64,000 nucleotides of DNA from Terrirubrum flagellatum (GTDB taxonomy: Bacteria; Pseudomonadota; Alphaproteobacteria; Rhizobiales; Beijerinckiaceae), in contig NZ_CP091851.1 in the NCBI RefSeq assembly GCF_022059845.1, forward strand, positions 62,001-126,000. Reading direction: 5' to 3'. Of the stretch, positions 42,358 through 51,614 are shown in pieces. The position numbers were made by a program, and so were the translations under genes. Positions within the stretch are counted from its first letter, which is position 1. Every line of letters starts with the position of its first letter. Below the pieces are notes generated by a model, which did no database searches, was not told the origin of the DNA, and was given only the letters and a program-made list of their open reading frames with translations.

Positions 42358-43539
42358 TCAGATAACATTGCGTTCAAGCAGTGGCTTGTTTTTCTTGAGC
42401 CGATCAAATCCGAAATCGCCGAGATCGAGCGTGACGAAGCGATCATGCGTGATCAGTTCGGCGATGCCGCGCCCCACCGCCGGCGACTGCTGCAGCCCGT
42501 GGCCGGAATAGCCGTTGCAGAGAATGAAATTGCGGGGGCCAGCCCATCCGACGATCGCGTTGTGATCGAACAGGTTCATGTCGTAATGGCCGGCCCAGGC
42601 GCGGCCCGTCTTCACGCGCTCGAAGGCGGGTATGCGCGCGGCCAGCGCCGGCCACACCACGTCCTCCCATTCCGACCACACGACATCGAAATCATCGCCC
42701 GCGTCGGCTGTGTCGCTATCGTCAGGGGAATAGCCGCCGATGAAGCCGTCGCCCTCGGGGCGGCACCAGGCGCCCGTCGTGTCGATCATCAGCGGCGCGT
42801 TCACCAGCGGCTCGGGGCAGCTCCATGTGAAGACGCAGCGCTTCTTCGCGTAGATCGGAATATCGACATCAGCGAGCGCGGCGATGCGTCGTCCGCCCGA
42901 AGCGCCGGCGCAGTTCACGAACACGTCGCCTTCGATCCGCGTTCCGTCTTCAAGTTCGGCCGATGTGATCGCGCCATCGGCGCGCGCGAATTTCGCGACT
43001 TTGCCGTTGACGTAGGTCGCGCCGAGCGCGCGCGCCTTCTTGCGATAGGCCTGCAGCAGGCCCCAGCCGTCGTACCAGCCTTCGCCGGTGCGCCCCCACG
43101 AGCCGAGCGAGAGATCATCCGTGGAAATCCAGGGAAAGCGCGCTTTCAGCGCCTCCGGCTCCATGAGGATAATATCCGCGCCCGCCTCCTGCTGGAGTGC
43201 GTTGACCTCGCGCAGCACGTCCGCGCCCGCCTCGGTCGCGAGATAGAGATAGCCGCCTTCTTTCAGGCCAAGCTCGGGCGCATCGCCATCGACGCCAATG
43301 CGCGCGCCGATGTCGCGCATGAAGCGCACGCCATACATGGAGACGTCGATATTCACCCGCGTCGAGAATTGCTGGCGGATCGAGGCGGCGGAAAGCGCCG
43401 TCGCCGAACGCGCATAGGTCGGGTCTTTCTCGATCACTGTCACGCGGCCCGTGAACGCCTTGTCCATCAACAGATGACAGGCGACGGACGAGCCCATGGC
43501 GGCCCCGCCGATGATCACCACATGCGCGTTCGAACTCAT
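42358..43539 (-). CDS. FAD-dependent oxidoreductase (DAO family)
   Basis: 393 residues. N-terminal dinucleotide motif VVIIGGAAMGSSVACHLL with downstream acidic VIEKD, then SAASIRQQF, the middle substrate domain, VFVNCAGASGGRRIA, and C-terminal CNGYSGHGLQQSPAVGRGIAELI, the usual DAO signature. Oxidises an amine, sarcosine-like or amino-acid substrate. Stands alone on the minus strand. Confidence 0.9.
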   Translation of the reverse strand: MSSNAHVVIIGGAAMGSSVACHLLMDKAFTGRVTVIEKDPTYARSATALSAASIRQQFSTRVNIDVSMYGVRFMRDIGARIGVDGDAPELGLKEGGYLYLATEAGADVLREVNALQQEAGADIILMEPEALKARFPWISTDDLSLGSWGRTGEGWYDGWGLLQAYRKKARALGATYVNGKVAKFARADGAITSAELEDGTRIEGDVFVNCAGASGGRRIAALADVDIPIYAKKRCVFTWSCPEPLVNAPLMIDTTGAWCRPEGDGFIGGYSPDDSDTADAGDDFDVVWSEWEDVVWPALAARIPAFERVKTGRAWAGHYDMNLFDHNAIVGWAGPRNFILCNGYSGHGLQQSPAVGRGIAELITHDRFVTLDLGDFGFDRLKKNKPLLERNVI

Positions 43540-43636
43540 CTTGTCTCCGACTCAAAGCTGCTGCGTGGCAACCTAGCCGGACGAGCGCCCGCCGCGACAG
43601 GGGCACAGGCGAGGCGTAGCGTCACGCCTGCCCAAA

Positions 43637-44122
43637 TCAGCCTTTGGCGGCGTTGAGGCGCTCGAAGGTCCAGGCGGCCAGCCAGCCATAGATGGCATGG
43701 CCGACGAGGCTCATGAAGGAGAGCACGGGCACATCGCGCAGCAGAAAATACTGTCCGGCGAGCGGCGCGAAGAATCCGAGCGCGATGAAGTAGGTTATCA
43801 CGCCCCAAATCCAGCCGTCCGCCGGCCAGCCGAAGCTCCAGATATAGCGGCTGAGAACGAAGTAGCCGACGGGATAACCGACGATTCCGGTGAGCGCGTG
43901 CAGGAGCACCGCCTGTTCGGTCGAAAGCGTCAGGCCGAGCTGGTGCGAGAACAGCGACTTGATCAGCTCCGGCGGCTGGAGCGGGAAGCCAGCGGCCCAA
44001 CTCGTGGCTGTCGCGGCCCACATCTCCCAGAAACCAAGGCCGGCGCAGCCGCCGACCGCGAGCAGGATCAGCGTGCGAAAGTCAGGCGCGGCGTCAGCGC
44101 GCGGCGCGGCGATTGCGGTCAT
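43637..44122 (-). CDS. Integral membrane protein of unknown function
   Basis: 161 residues from ATG at 44122, with AGGAGACC upstream. About four hydrophobic segments: TLILLAVGGCAGLGFWEMWA, the AVLLHALTGIVGYPVGYFVL region, GWIWGVITYFIALGFFAPLA and LSFMSLVGHAIYGWLAAWTF. No family recognised. Its gene ends 97 nt before the FAD oxidoreductase start on the same strand. Confidence 0.75.
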   Translation of the reverse strand: MTAIAAPRADAAPDFRTLILLAVGGCAGLGFWEMWAATATSWAAGFPLQPPELIKSLFSHQLGLTLSTEQAVLLHALTGIVGYPVGYFVLSRYIWSFGWPADGWIWGVITYFIALGFFAPLAGQYFLLRDVPVLSFMSLVGHAIYGWLAAWTFERLNAAKG

Positions 44123-44348
44123 GGCTTGGTCTCCTCTAAGCGCCTCGTCGCCGCATTCGCCACGGACGGGCGCCGCTGTCATTGCAACTCCGCCTCACAG
44201 AGGCGCTACCAGCCTGCATGCGCGGCTCACGCCGGCGCGAGCGGGGCCTCTCGCCAGACCGGCCGGCCGGCGCTAAGGACCTCGGGGAAATCTGGTTGCG
44301 GACGGCTTTCGGCCCTGTCGAGGCCGCCGCGAAGCAAGGAGAAACGCG

Positions 44349-45563
44349 ATGTCCGTTGCGCCCAAGGCGAAGGATCGGCCGGCGCCCGCCGCTTATTCCT
44401 GGGAAGACCCCTTCCTCCTCGACGACCAACTTTCGGAAGACGAGCGCCTGATCCGCGACGCCGCCCGCGCCTATGGCCAGGAGAAACTCCTGCCGCGCGT
44501 CTCCGAAATGTATCTCGAAGAGAAGACCGACCGCTCGATCTTCAATGAGATGGGCGAGATGGGCCTGCTCGGCCCGACCGTGCCGGAGGAATATGGCGGT
44601 GCCGGCGCGTCCTATGTCTCCTACGGCCTGATCGCGCGCGAGATCGAGCGCATCGATTCCGGCTATCGCTCGATGATGAGCGTGCAGTCTTCGCTCGTGA
44701 TGTATCCGATCTACGCCTACGGCGATGAGACGCAGCGCAAGAAGTATCTGCCGAAGCTCGCCTCGGGCGAATGGGTCGGCTGTTTCGGCCTGACCGAGCC
44801 GGACGCGGGCTCCGATCCCGGCGGCATGAAGACGCGCGCCGAGAAGGTGAGCGACGGCTATCGCCTCGTCGGCTCGAAGATGTGGATCTCCAACTCGCCG
44901 ATCGCCGACGTCTTCGTCGTGTGGGCGAAGTCGGCCGCGCACGACAATCAGATCCGCGGCTTCGTGCTGGAGAAGGGCATGAAGGGGCTCACCGCGCCGA
45001 AGGTCGGCGGCAAGCTTTCGCTCCGCGCCTCGATCACCGGCGAGGTGGTCATGGACGGCGTGATCGTGCCGGAAGAAAATCTGCTGCCGAACGTGTCGGG
45101 CCTCAAGGGTCCGTTCGGCTGTCTCAACCGCGCGCGCTACGGCATCTCCTGGGGCGCGATGGGCGCCGCCGAGGATTGCTTCTTCCGCGCGCGTCAGTAC
45201 GGTCTCGACCGCAAGCAGTTCGGCAAGCCGCTGGCGCAGACGCAGCTCTTCCAGAAGAAGCTCGCGGACATGCAGACGGAAATCGCGCTGGGATTGCAGG
45301 CTTCGCTACGCGTCGGCCGTCTGTTCGACGAGGGCAAGGTCGCGCCGGAGATGATCTCGATCGTGAAGCGCAACAATTGCGGCAAGGCGCTCGACATCGC
45401 GCGTCAGGCCCGCGACATGCACGGCGGCAACGGCATCCAGATCGAATATCACGTCATGCGCCACGCGCAGAATCTGGAGACGGTGAACACGTATGAGGGC
45501 ACGCATGACGTGCATGCGCTGATCCTTGGCCGCGCCATCACGGGGCTGCAGGCGTTCTTCTAG
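44349..45563 (+). CDS. gcdH: Glutaryl-CoA dehydrogenase
   Basis: 404 residues; ATG at 44349 follows AAGGAGAAACGCG. Acyl-CoA dehydrogenase fold with [37 protein letters not shown] and the C-terminal [20 protein letters not shown] carrying the catalytic Glu383. [23 protein letters not shown] and [17 protein letters not shown] are typical of GCDH. Oxidises and decarboxylates glutaryl-CoA to crotonyl-CoA in lysine/tryptophan breakdown. A CaiB-type CoA-transferase nearby could supply glutaryl-CoA. Confidence 0.93.
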   Translation: MSVAPKAKDRPAPAAYSWEDPFLLDDQLSEDERLIRDAARAYGQEKLLPRVSEMYLEEKTDRSIFNEMGEMGLLGPTVPEEYGGAGASYVSYGLIAREIERIDSGYRSMMSVQSSLVMYPIYAYGDETQRKKYLPKLASGEWVGCFGLTEPDAGSDPGGMKTRAEKVSDGYRLVGSKMWISNSPIADVFVVWAKSAAHDNQIRGFVLEKGMKGLTAPKVGGKLSLRASITGEVVMDGVIVPEENLLPNVSGLKGPFGCLNRARYGISWGAMGAAEDCFFRARQYGLDRKQFGKPLAQTQLFQKKLADMQTEIALGLQASLRVGRLFDEGKVAPEMISIVKRNNCGKALDIARQARDMHGGNGIQIEYHVMRHAQNLETVNTYEGTHDVHALILGRAITGLQAFF

Positions 45564-45593
45564 GTCCTGACGAGAATGTCGACGAGTGTAGCG

Positions 45594-45795
45594 CGCGTCG
45601 TCCCCGGATTCATGCAGCGAGCGTCAGCGAGCGGAATGAAGTCCGGGGCCCATGGAGAGATGTGCGCCGTAGGCGCACGTTATTTTCATTTCCCGGACAA
45701 ACAATGTGCTCGCTTTGCTCGCGATTCTTTCGCTGGGCCCCGGACACGGTTCCGCTCGGCGGTCGCCTCGCTCCACCGTTCCGGGGACGGAGCGG
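45594..45795. repeat. Long intergenic repeat, family D copy 1
   Basis: Fills most of the gcdH-dapB-like gap. Contains CATGCAGCGAGCG, GCGAGCGGAATG, GCTCGCTTTGCTCGCGATTC, TTTCGCTGG and CCGGACACGGTTCCGCTCGG. The reverse complement of 49664-49855 matches it throughout. Ends in CCGTTCCGGGGACG, and the start CGTCCCCGG is its partner, so the element is itself a large imperfect palindrome. Confidence 0.8.
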
Positions 45796-45829
45796 CGATG
45801 AACTGCGACAATCTAGGTAAGAGGTTCCC

Positions 45830-46636
45830 ATGACCGTCCGCATCGTTCTCGCAGGCGCCTCGGGCTGGGTCGGCCGGGCGCTCATCGCCGCCATCGCGCA
45901 GGCGCCTGACCTGTCTCTCGTCGCCGCGGTTTCCCGCAAGGCGGCGGGCAAGGACGCCGGCGAAGTCGCCGGCGTCAGTTCGCTCGGCGTGCGCGTCGTC
46001 GCGACCATCGGCGAAGCGCTGGATGCGCCGTCGGATGTGCTGATCGACTACACCAAGCCTGATGTTGTGAAACATCACGCGCTGAGCGCCATCGGGCATG
46101 GCCGGCATGTGGTGATCGGAACGTCGGGCCTTTCCGCGCATGATTACGACACCATCGATGTCGCAGCTAAGGAGAAGCAGCGCGGCGTGCTCGCCGCCGG
46201 CAATTTCTCGATCACGGCGACGCTGCTCCGCCGCTTCGCGCTCGAAGCCGCGCGCTATGTGCCCGATGTCGAGGTGATCGACTACGCCCATGCGGGCAAG
46301 CCCGACACGCCGTCCGGCACCGGCCGCGAGCTTGGCGAATTGCTGGCGCAGGCGCGCCAACCCTCGACAGCGAAGCCTGTCGATCAGCTCGGCGGCGTGC
46401 GCGAGACGCGCGGTGGCGCGATTGGCGGGCCGACGCCGGTGCAGGTGCATTCGGTGCGCATGCCGTCCTTCGTCCTCTCCTGCGAGGCGATCTTCGGCTT
46501 AGCTGATGAGCGACTGGTGATCCGGCACGATGCGGGAAGCTCGGCTGCACCTTATGTCGCGGGCACGCTGCTCGCGGCGCGCAAGGTGTCGGGCTTCGTT
46601 GGCGTGCGCCGCGGCCTCGATTCGATCCTCGACTGA
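45830..46636 (+). CDS. DapB-like reductase with altered catalytic motif
   Basis: 268 residues. Rossmann start VRIVLAGASGWVGRALI, HVVIGTSGLSAHDYD, AAGNFSITATLL and a C-domain region EVIDYAHAGKPDTPSGTGRELG. In E. coli DapB this last stretch is IIEGHHRHKVDAPSGT, with His159 catalytic and Lys163 substrate-binding. Here the His159 position is Ala153, one His (154) and Lys157 remain. So it is a dihydrodipicolinate-reductase homologue but may not perform the DapB reaction. Lies 2 nt before the CoA-transferase gene. Confidence 0.85.
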   Translation: MTVRIVLAGASGWVGRALIAAIAQAPDLSLVAAVSRKAAGKDAGEVAGVSSLGVRVVATIGEALDAPSDVLIDYTKPDVVKHHALSAIGHGRHVVIGTSGLSAHDYDTIDVAAKEKQRGVLAAGNFSITATLLRRFALEAARYVPDVEVIDYAHAGKPDTPSGTGRELGELLAQARQPSTAKPVDQLGGVRETRGGAIGGPTPVQVHSVRMPSFVLSCEAIFGLADERLVIRHDAGSSAAPYVAGTLLAARKVSGFVGVRRGLDSILD

Positions 46637-46638
46637 GC

Positions 46639-47820
46639 ATGTCGCAAAAACCTCTTGCCGGACTGCGCGTTCTTGAACTGGCGCGCGTCCTCGCCGGTCC
46701 CTGGTGCGGACAGCTTCTCGCCGATCTCGGCGCCGATGTGGTGAAAGTCGAGCGCGCCGGCGTCGGCGACGACACGCGCGAGTGGGGGCCGCCTTTCGTC
46801 GAAGACAAAGAAGGCGGCTATCACGGCTCGGCCTATTATCACTCGACCAATCGCGGCAAGCGCTCGATCGCGCTCGATTTCACGAAAGCTGACGACGTCG
46901 CTGTCATTCAGCGATTGGCGAATTACGCTGATGTCGTGATCGAGAATTTCAAGGTCGGCGGGTTGAAGAAGTATGGCCTCGACTACGAAGCGATCAAAAA
47001 GATCAATCCGCGCATCGTCTATTGCTCGATCACCGGTTTCGGCCAGACCGGCCCTTACGCGCCGCGGCCGGGCTATGACTTCATCATCCAGGGCATGGGC
47101 GGCTTCATGTCGCTCACCGGCGATCCCGACGGCGAGCCGCAGAAGGCTGGCGTCGCCTATGCCGACATTTTCACCGGCGTCTATTCGACGGTCGGCGTGC
47201 TGGCGGCGCTGCGCCATCGCGACGCGACGGGCGAAGGCAGTCATGTCGATATGGCGCTGCTCGATACGCAGGTGACGGTGCTGCAGAACCATTCGATGAA
47301 TCATCTCATCGCGGGCCTGACGCCGAAACGCATGGGCAACGCGCATGCGCAGCTCGTGCCCTATCAGGTCATTCCGGTGAAGGATGGCCACATCATTCTC
47401 GCGACCGGCAATGATGGACAATATCAGCGCACTTGCGATGTGCTCGGCGTGCCCGAACTGAAAGATGATCCGCGCTTCATCGACAATGAGGCGCGCGTGA
47501 ACAATCGCGAGCATCTGATGCCGCTCCTGATCGCGCGCGCGAAGACATTCGCGAAGAACGATCTGATCGAGAGGCTCGAGACGGCGGGCGTGCCGGTCGG
47601 CCCGATCAACACGGTGCCGGAAGTGTTCCGCGATCCCCAGGTGATCGCGCGGGGCCTGCGCGTCGATCTGCCCGCGCCGGGCGCGAAAGCGGGAGCGCTG
47701 CCGAGCGTGCGCCAGCCGATCGTCATCAATGGCCAGCCGCTCTATGGCGAGCGCGCCTCGCCGGCGCTGGGCGAGGATCAGCAGAGCGTGCTTGATGATC
47801 CGAACTGGGGTGGCGTGTGA
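46639..47820 (+). CDS. CaiB/BaiF family CoA-transferase
   Basis: 393 residues. Family start PLAGLRVLELARVLAGPWCGQLLADLGADVVKVE, NRGKRSIALDFTK, DVVIENFKVGGLKKYGLDYEA and YCSITGFGQTGPYAPRPGYDFIIQGMGGFMS, where the Asp (PGYDF) is the catalytic carboxylate of class III CoA-transferases. Transfers CoA from succinyl-CoA or similar to a carboxylic acid. Proximity to gcdH suggests glutarate as acceptor (SUGCT-like). Confidence 0.93.
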   Translation: MSQKPLAGLRVLELARVLAGPWCGQLLADLGADVVKVERAGVGDDTREWGPPFVEDKEGGYHGSAYYHSTNRGKRSIALDFTKADDVAVIQRLANYADVVIENFKVGGLKKYGLDYEAIKKINPRIVYCSITGFGQTGPYAPRPGYDFIIQGMGGFMSLTGDPDGEPQKAGVAYADIFTGVYSTVGVLAALRHRDATGEGSHVDMALLDTQVTVLQNHSMNHLIAGLTPKRMGNAHAQLVPYQVIPVKDGHIILATGNDGQYQRTCDVLGVPELKDDPRFIDNEARVNNREHLMPLLIARAKTFAKNDLIERLETAGVPVGPINTVPEVFRDPQVIARGLRVDLPAPGAKAGALPSVRQPIVINGQPLYGERASPALGEDQQSVLDDPNWGGV

Positions 47821-47825
47821 GGCTT

Positions 47826-47958
47826 CGTCATCCCGGATGCTGCGCAGTGCGAAGCAGTGCGCTGCTGATCCGGGATCTCGCGCCGGACGAGACTCTTCTT
47901 GCGGAAGATCCCGGGTCTGCGACGCATCACTGCATGCTGCGTCGCGCCCGGGATGACG
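47826..47958. repeat. Intergenic palindromic repeat (family C)
   Basis: Begins CGTCATCCCGGATGCTGCGC and ends GCGCCCGGGATGACG; internal copies GATCCGGGATCT and GATCCCGGGTCTGCG give nested symmetry. Fills the gap between the CoA-transferase and the ThDP enzyme. Same class as 56733 and 57711. Confidence 0.72.
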
Positions 47959-47989
47959 GCGAGACATTTATTTGAAGGTAAAAGCGACC

Positions 47990-49654
47990 ATGAAAACAGG
48001 CGGCCAGCTGATCGTCGACAGCCTCATCGCGCAGGGCGTCGAGCATGTGTTCTGCGTGCCCGGCGAAAGCTATCTCGCCGTGCTCGACGCGCTGCATGAC
48101 GCCTCGATCAATGTCACGGTCTGCCGGCAGGAAGGCGGCGCGACCATGATGGCGGACGCTTCCGCGCGCCTCACCGGCCGGCCCGGCGTCGTCATGGTGA
48201 CGCGCGGGCCCGGCGCCACCAACGCCTCGCCGGGAATCCATATCGCCGAGCATGATTCCGTGCCGCTCGTGATGTTCGTCGGGCAGATCGACGGTTCGAT
48301 GCGCCATCGCGGCGCCTTCCAGGAGATGGATTATCGCGCCTTCTTTGGCTCGACCGCGAAATGGGTCGTTGAGATCGATGACGCCGCGCGAATCCCTGAG
48401 CATGTCTCGCGCGCTTTTCACGTTGCGATGCAGGGGCGTCCCGGTCCCGTGATCGTGGCGCTTCCGGAAGATGTTCTTTCGCAAATGGCGGATGCGCCAC
48501 AGGCGAAGCGCGTCGAGCCCGTACAGACATGGCCGGGCCTGACGCAGATGGCCGAACTGCAAAAGCTTCTCTGGGCCGCGGAAAGGCCGATCGCGATCCT
48601 CGGCGGCTCCGGCTGGTCGGAGAAAGCCTGCGCCAGCTTCGCGCGCTTCTCCGAGCGCTTTGAACTGCCGGTCGCCTGCTCGTTCCGGCGCCAGATGCTG
48701 TTCTCCGGCGATCATCCGAATTATGCCGGCGAGATCGGCATCGCGCCTAATCCGAAATTGCGCGCGCGCATCGACAATTCAGATCTCGTTCTGCTCGTCG
48801 GCGGGCGCATGGCCGAGATGCCGTCGCAATCCTACGAGCTGTTTTCGATTCCCTATCCCAAGCAGACCTTCGTGCATGTGCACGCGGATTCGAATGAGCT
48901 CGGCCGCGTCTATCACCCGACGCTCGGCATTCATGCGTCGCCGGCCGCTTTTGCGGCGTCGCTCGAAAGTCTGCAGCCGCCGCAGCGCATCCCATGGGCG
49001 CAGCAGACGGCGGAAGCGCGCGCCGATTATCTCGCCTGGAACGAGGCGAAGCCAATTATTCCTGGCGACCTGCAGATGGCGGAATGCATGGCGTGGCTGC
49101 GCGGCAGGCTGCCGGCGGACGCGATCATCACCAATGGCGCCGGCAACTATGCGACATGGCCGGCGCGCTTTCTGAAATACCGCTCGTTCGGCTGCCAGCT
49201 CGCGCCTTGCTCAGGCTCCATGGGCTATGGCGCGCCGGCGGCGGTCGGCGCCAAGCGGGTTGAGCCCGATCGCATGGTGGTGGCGTTCGCCGGCGACGGC
49301 TGCTTCCTGATGAACGGCCAGGAATTCGCGACCGCCGTTCAGTATGATCTCAATGTGATCTTCGTCGTCGTCGATAACGGGATGTACGGCACGATCCGCA
49401 TGCATCAGGAGCGCGAATTTCCCGGACGCGTTTCGGCGACGATGTTGAAGAATCCTGATTTCGCCGCCTATGCCCGCGCCTTCGGCGGCCATGGCGAGAC
49501 GGTGCGGACGACGGCGGAATTCGCGCCAGCCTTCGAGCGCGCGATCGCGTCGAACAAGCCGGCGATCCTGCATTGCTTTATCGACCCTGAAGCCATCACG
49601 CCGGGAACGACGCTGACGAAGATGCGCGAAGCGGCGCAGGCGGCGAAGAAGTAA
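47990..49654 (+). CDS. Thiamine diphosphate-dependent enzyme (acetolactate-synthase-like)
   Basis: 554 residues from ATG at 47990 (AAGG upstream); TTG at 47972 is an alternative. N-domain GVEHVFCVPGESYLAVLDAL with the catalytic Glu in VCRQEGGATMMADA; middle domain PIAILGGSGWSEKA; C-domain with the ThDP/Mg motif GDGCFLMNGQEFATAVQYDLNVIFVVVDN. Resembles AHAS large-subunit-like or benzoylformate-type decarboxylases rather than a dedicated IlvB. Substrate unknown; probably a 2-oxo acid connected with the preceding CoA-transferase and DapB-like gene. Confidence 0.9.
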   Translation: MKTGGQLIVDSLIAQGVEHVFCVPGESYLAVLDALHDASINVTVCRQEGGATMMADASARLTGRPGVVMVTRGPGATNASPGIHIAEHDSVPLVMFVGQIDGSMRHRGAFQEMDYRAFFGSTAKWVVEIDDAARIPEHVSRAFHVAMQGRPGPVIVALPEDVLSQMADAPQAKRVEPVQTWPGLTQMAELQKLLWAAERPIAILGGSGWSEKACASFARFSERFELPVACSFRRQMLFSGDHPNYAGEIGIAPNPKLRARIDNSDLVLLVGGRMAEMPSQSYELFSIPYPKQTFVHVHADSNELGRVYHPTLGIHASPAAFAASLESLQPPQRIPWAQQTAEARADYLAWNEAKPIIPGDLQMAECMAWLRGRLPADAIITNGAGNYATWPARFLKYRSFGCQLAPCSGSMGYGAPAAVGAKRVEPDRMVVAFAGDGCFLMNGQEFATAVQYDLNVIFVVVDNGMYGTIRMHQEREFPGRVSATMLKNPDFAAYARAFGGHGETVRTTAEFAPAFERAIASNKPAILHCFIDPEAITPGTTLTKMREAAQAAKK

Positions 49655-49663
49655 GCGCGCTGC

Positions 49664-49855
49664 TGCTATTCCCGGAACGGTGAAGCGAAGCGACGGCTGA
49701 GCGGAACCGTGTCCGGGATCCAGCGAAAGAATCGCGAGCAAAGCGAGCGCAATATTCCCTGAAAGAAGCGCGCCTCCGGCGCGAGTTATTGCGCTGGGTC
49801 CCGGCCTCCATTCCGCTCGGCTATGCCTCGCTGCATGGAGCCAGGGACGACATCG
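49664..49855. repeat. Long intergenic repeat, family D copy 2 (inverted to copy 1)
   Basis: Contains GAGCGGAACCGTGTCCGGG, CCAGCGAAAGAATCGCGAGC, AAAGCGAGCGC and CATTCCGCTCGGC..CTCGCTGCATGG. Reverse-complement match to 45594-45795. Lies between the ThDP enzyme and hdeD. Together the two copies bracket three genes. Confidence 0.8.
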
Positions 49856-49860
49856 CGCGC

Positions 49861-50451
49861 CTATGTCGCCTTCGGGCGCACGCCGTCGAAAGTCGAGCGG
49901 ATCGCTTGGGCGAGCATCACATAAGCCCAGCCCTGGAAGATCAGTTCGATCGCAAGGAACGTCCCGAGCACCCAAGCGCTCGACGCCGGCCATTGCACGA
50001 GGATCATCACGCCGAGCAGCAGCGACAACAGGCCGGACACGAGCACCCAGATCCAGACCGGCATCGGCCTCGCATGGAAGGCGGTGATGATGCGCAACAC
50101 GCCAGTTGCGATGAGAGCCGCGCCGACGAACAAGGTGAGCGTCGCGAGCGCGGAGATCGGGCTGATGAAGATGGCTGCGCCAGCGAGAATGTAGAGCGCG
50201 CCGATCACGATCACAAGAATGCGGCTCTTCCATTCCTCGCGGCGGAAGGCGTCGACGAGAATGACGCCGCCGCCGATCAGCATCATCGCGCCGAAGGTGA
50301 AAAGGCTCACGAGCGAAAAGAGCAGCGTGGCGACAAGTCCGAAAGCGCCGAGCGCGATCAGGATCACGCCGGCGGCCATGAGCCAGCCCCAGTTCCTGCG
50401 CAGGGGGACGAGGTGGGTCGCAAGCGTGTGCGGGGCGGTCTGGTCGGTCAT
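49861..50451 (-). CDS. hdeD: HdeD-family membrane protein
   Basis: 196 residues with six membrane segments in three pairs, as in HdeD/DUF308: WGWLMAAGVILIALGAFGLVATLLFSLVSLFTFGAMMLIGGGVILVDAF, then ILVIVIGALYILAGAAIFISP, TLFVGAALIATGVLRIITAF and LLSLLLGVMILVQWPASSAW. Linked to acid resistance in enterobacteria; role in alphaproteobacteria not established. Divergent to the next gene. Confidence 0.9.
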   Translation of the reverse strand: MTDQTAPHTLATHLVPLRRNWGWLMAAGVILIALGAFGLVATLLFSLVSLFTFGAMMLIGGGVILVDAFRREEWKSRILVIVIGALYILAGAAIFISPISALATLTLFVGAALIATGVLRIITAFHARPMPVWIWVLVSGLLSLLLGVMILVQWPASSAWVLGTFLAIELIFQGWAYVMLAQAIRSTFDGVRPKAT

Positions 50452-50589
50452 GGCTGAACCTCCGTTAGGTCAGCATCATCGGCGCTTTTTCGAGCAGAGG
50501 CCAGCCTTGCCGGACAAAATGCCGTGCAAGAAGGGCTGATCCCTTTTCCGTGCATGGACAATCGATTCCAGTTGGCCCACTTTCGCACG

Positions 50590-51480
50590 ATGAACGCTGA
50601 CGATTTGGGAATGTTCATCCCTCCCTGCGACCTCCACCGTCCGGAGGAGGTGACGCTGCCGTTGGTGTTCAGTTCGCCCCATTCGGGCTCCGTTTATCCC
50701 CCGAATTTTGTCGAGCAATCGCGGCTCGATGCGCGTGGGCTGCGCCGATCCGAAGACGCGTTTGTCGATTCCCTGTTCAAGCCGGTCGTCGCCATGGGCG
50801 CGCCTTTGCTCGCCGCGCGATTTCCGCGCGCCTATCTCGATCTCAATCGCGAGCCTTACGAACTCGATCCGCAGATGTTCGAGGGACGGCTGCCGCCCTT
50901 CGCCAATACGCGCTCCATGCGCGTCGCCGGCGGCCTCGGCACGATTCCGCGCGTGGTCGGGGAATCGCAGGAGATCTATGCGCGCCGCCTGCCCGCGGAA
51001 GAAGCGACGCGCCGGGTCGAGGCGCTCTACAAGCCTTATCACGCAAGTTTACGGCGGCTGATGGATCAGGCTCACGCCGAGTTCGGCTTCGCGATCCTGA
51101 TCGACTGCCATTCGATGCCATCGACCAGCTTCGGCAAGGACGAGCCGGCGCGCGCCGACATCGTGCTGGGCGATCGCTTCGGCACGAGCTGTTCGGGCAT
51201 GATCACGGATTCGCTCGAAGCGGAGCTCAGGAATCGCGGCCTCAGCGTGTTGCGCAACAAGCCTTACGCCGGCGGCTTCATCACCGAGCATTACGGCCGG
51301 CCGGCGAGGTCGCGCCATGCGATCCAGATCGAGATCAATCGCGCGCTCTACATGGATGAGCGCGCGCTGGCGCGGCATGAGGGATTCGATCGCCTCGCCG
51401 TTCTCCTCGCCGATGCGATGCGCGCTTTTGGCGAAGCGCCGCTTGCCTATCTCGCCGCCGGTCGTTTGGCGGCGGAATAG
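50590..51480 (+). CDS. N-formylglutamate amidohydrolase
   Basis: 296 residues from ATG at 50590 (MNADDLGMFIPP); GTG 50524 and ATG 50554 are in frame and cannot be ruled out. Family motifs: LVFSSPHSGSVYP, RSEDAFVDSLF, ARFPRAYLDLNREPYELDP, LIDCHSMPST and FITEHYGRPARSRHAIQIEINRALYMDE, with the His/Asp/Glu metal ligands. Hydrolyses N-formyl amino acids, in the last step of some histidine routes; no hut genes are adjacent. Confidence 0.9.
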   Translation: MNADDLGMFIPPCDLHRPEEVTLPLVFSSPHSGSVYPPNFVEQSRLDARGLRRSEDAFVDSLFKPVVAMGAPLLAARFPRAYLDLNREPYELDPQMFEGRLPPFANTRSMRVAGGLGTIPRVVGESQEIYARRLPAEEATRRVEALYKPYHASLRRLMDQAHAEFGFAILIDCHSMPSTSFGKDEPARADIVLGDRFGTSCSGMITDSLEAELRNRGLSVLRNKPYAGGFITEHYGRPARSRHAIQIEINRALYMDERALARHEGFDRLAVLLADAMRAFGEAPLAYLAAGRLAAE

Positions 51481-51525
51481 CCCGGCCCAGCTTCAATCTC
51501 CGGGAGCGGCTGCGTTGACGCGGCC

Positions 51526-51614
51526 AAGAAAAAGGGCCGCGCGTTTTCACGGCGGCCCAAGTGTAGGGAGGAAACGCCCAAGGAGGGCAGCAACCCGGCA
51601 AGGCCGTGTTGCAT
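51526..51614 (-). ncRNA. Small RNA, alpha-r14/suhB-like, copy A
   Basis: On the minus strand: promoter CTTGCG-N18-CATATT, transcript starting near 51614, a CGGCCTTGCCG hairpin, a second hairpin GCCC-TCCTT-GGGC, a single-stranded GTTTCCTCCCTACACTT, and a terminator GGGCCGC...GCGGCCC followed by TTTTTCTT. CCTCC/TCCTT loops are anti-Shine-Dalgarno motifs, typical of trans-acting riboregulators in Hyphomicrobiales such as alpha-r14 (Rfam suhB class, from memory). About 89 nt. A near-identical copy lies 280 nt upstream in its reading direction (51805-51896). Confidence 0.8.
51534..51558 (-). terminator. Terminator of sRNA copy A
   Basis: GGGCCGC/GCGGCCC stem with a CGTGAAAACG loop region, then TTTTTCTT on the minus strand (51526-51533). 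Confidence 0.9.
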
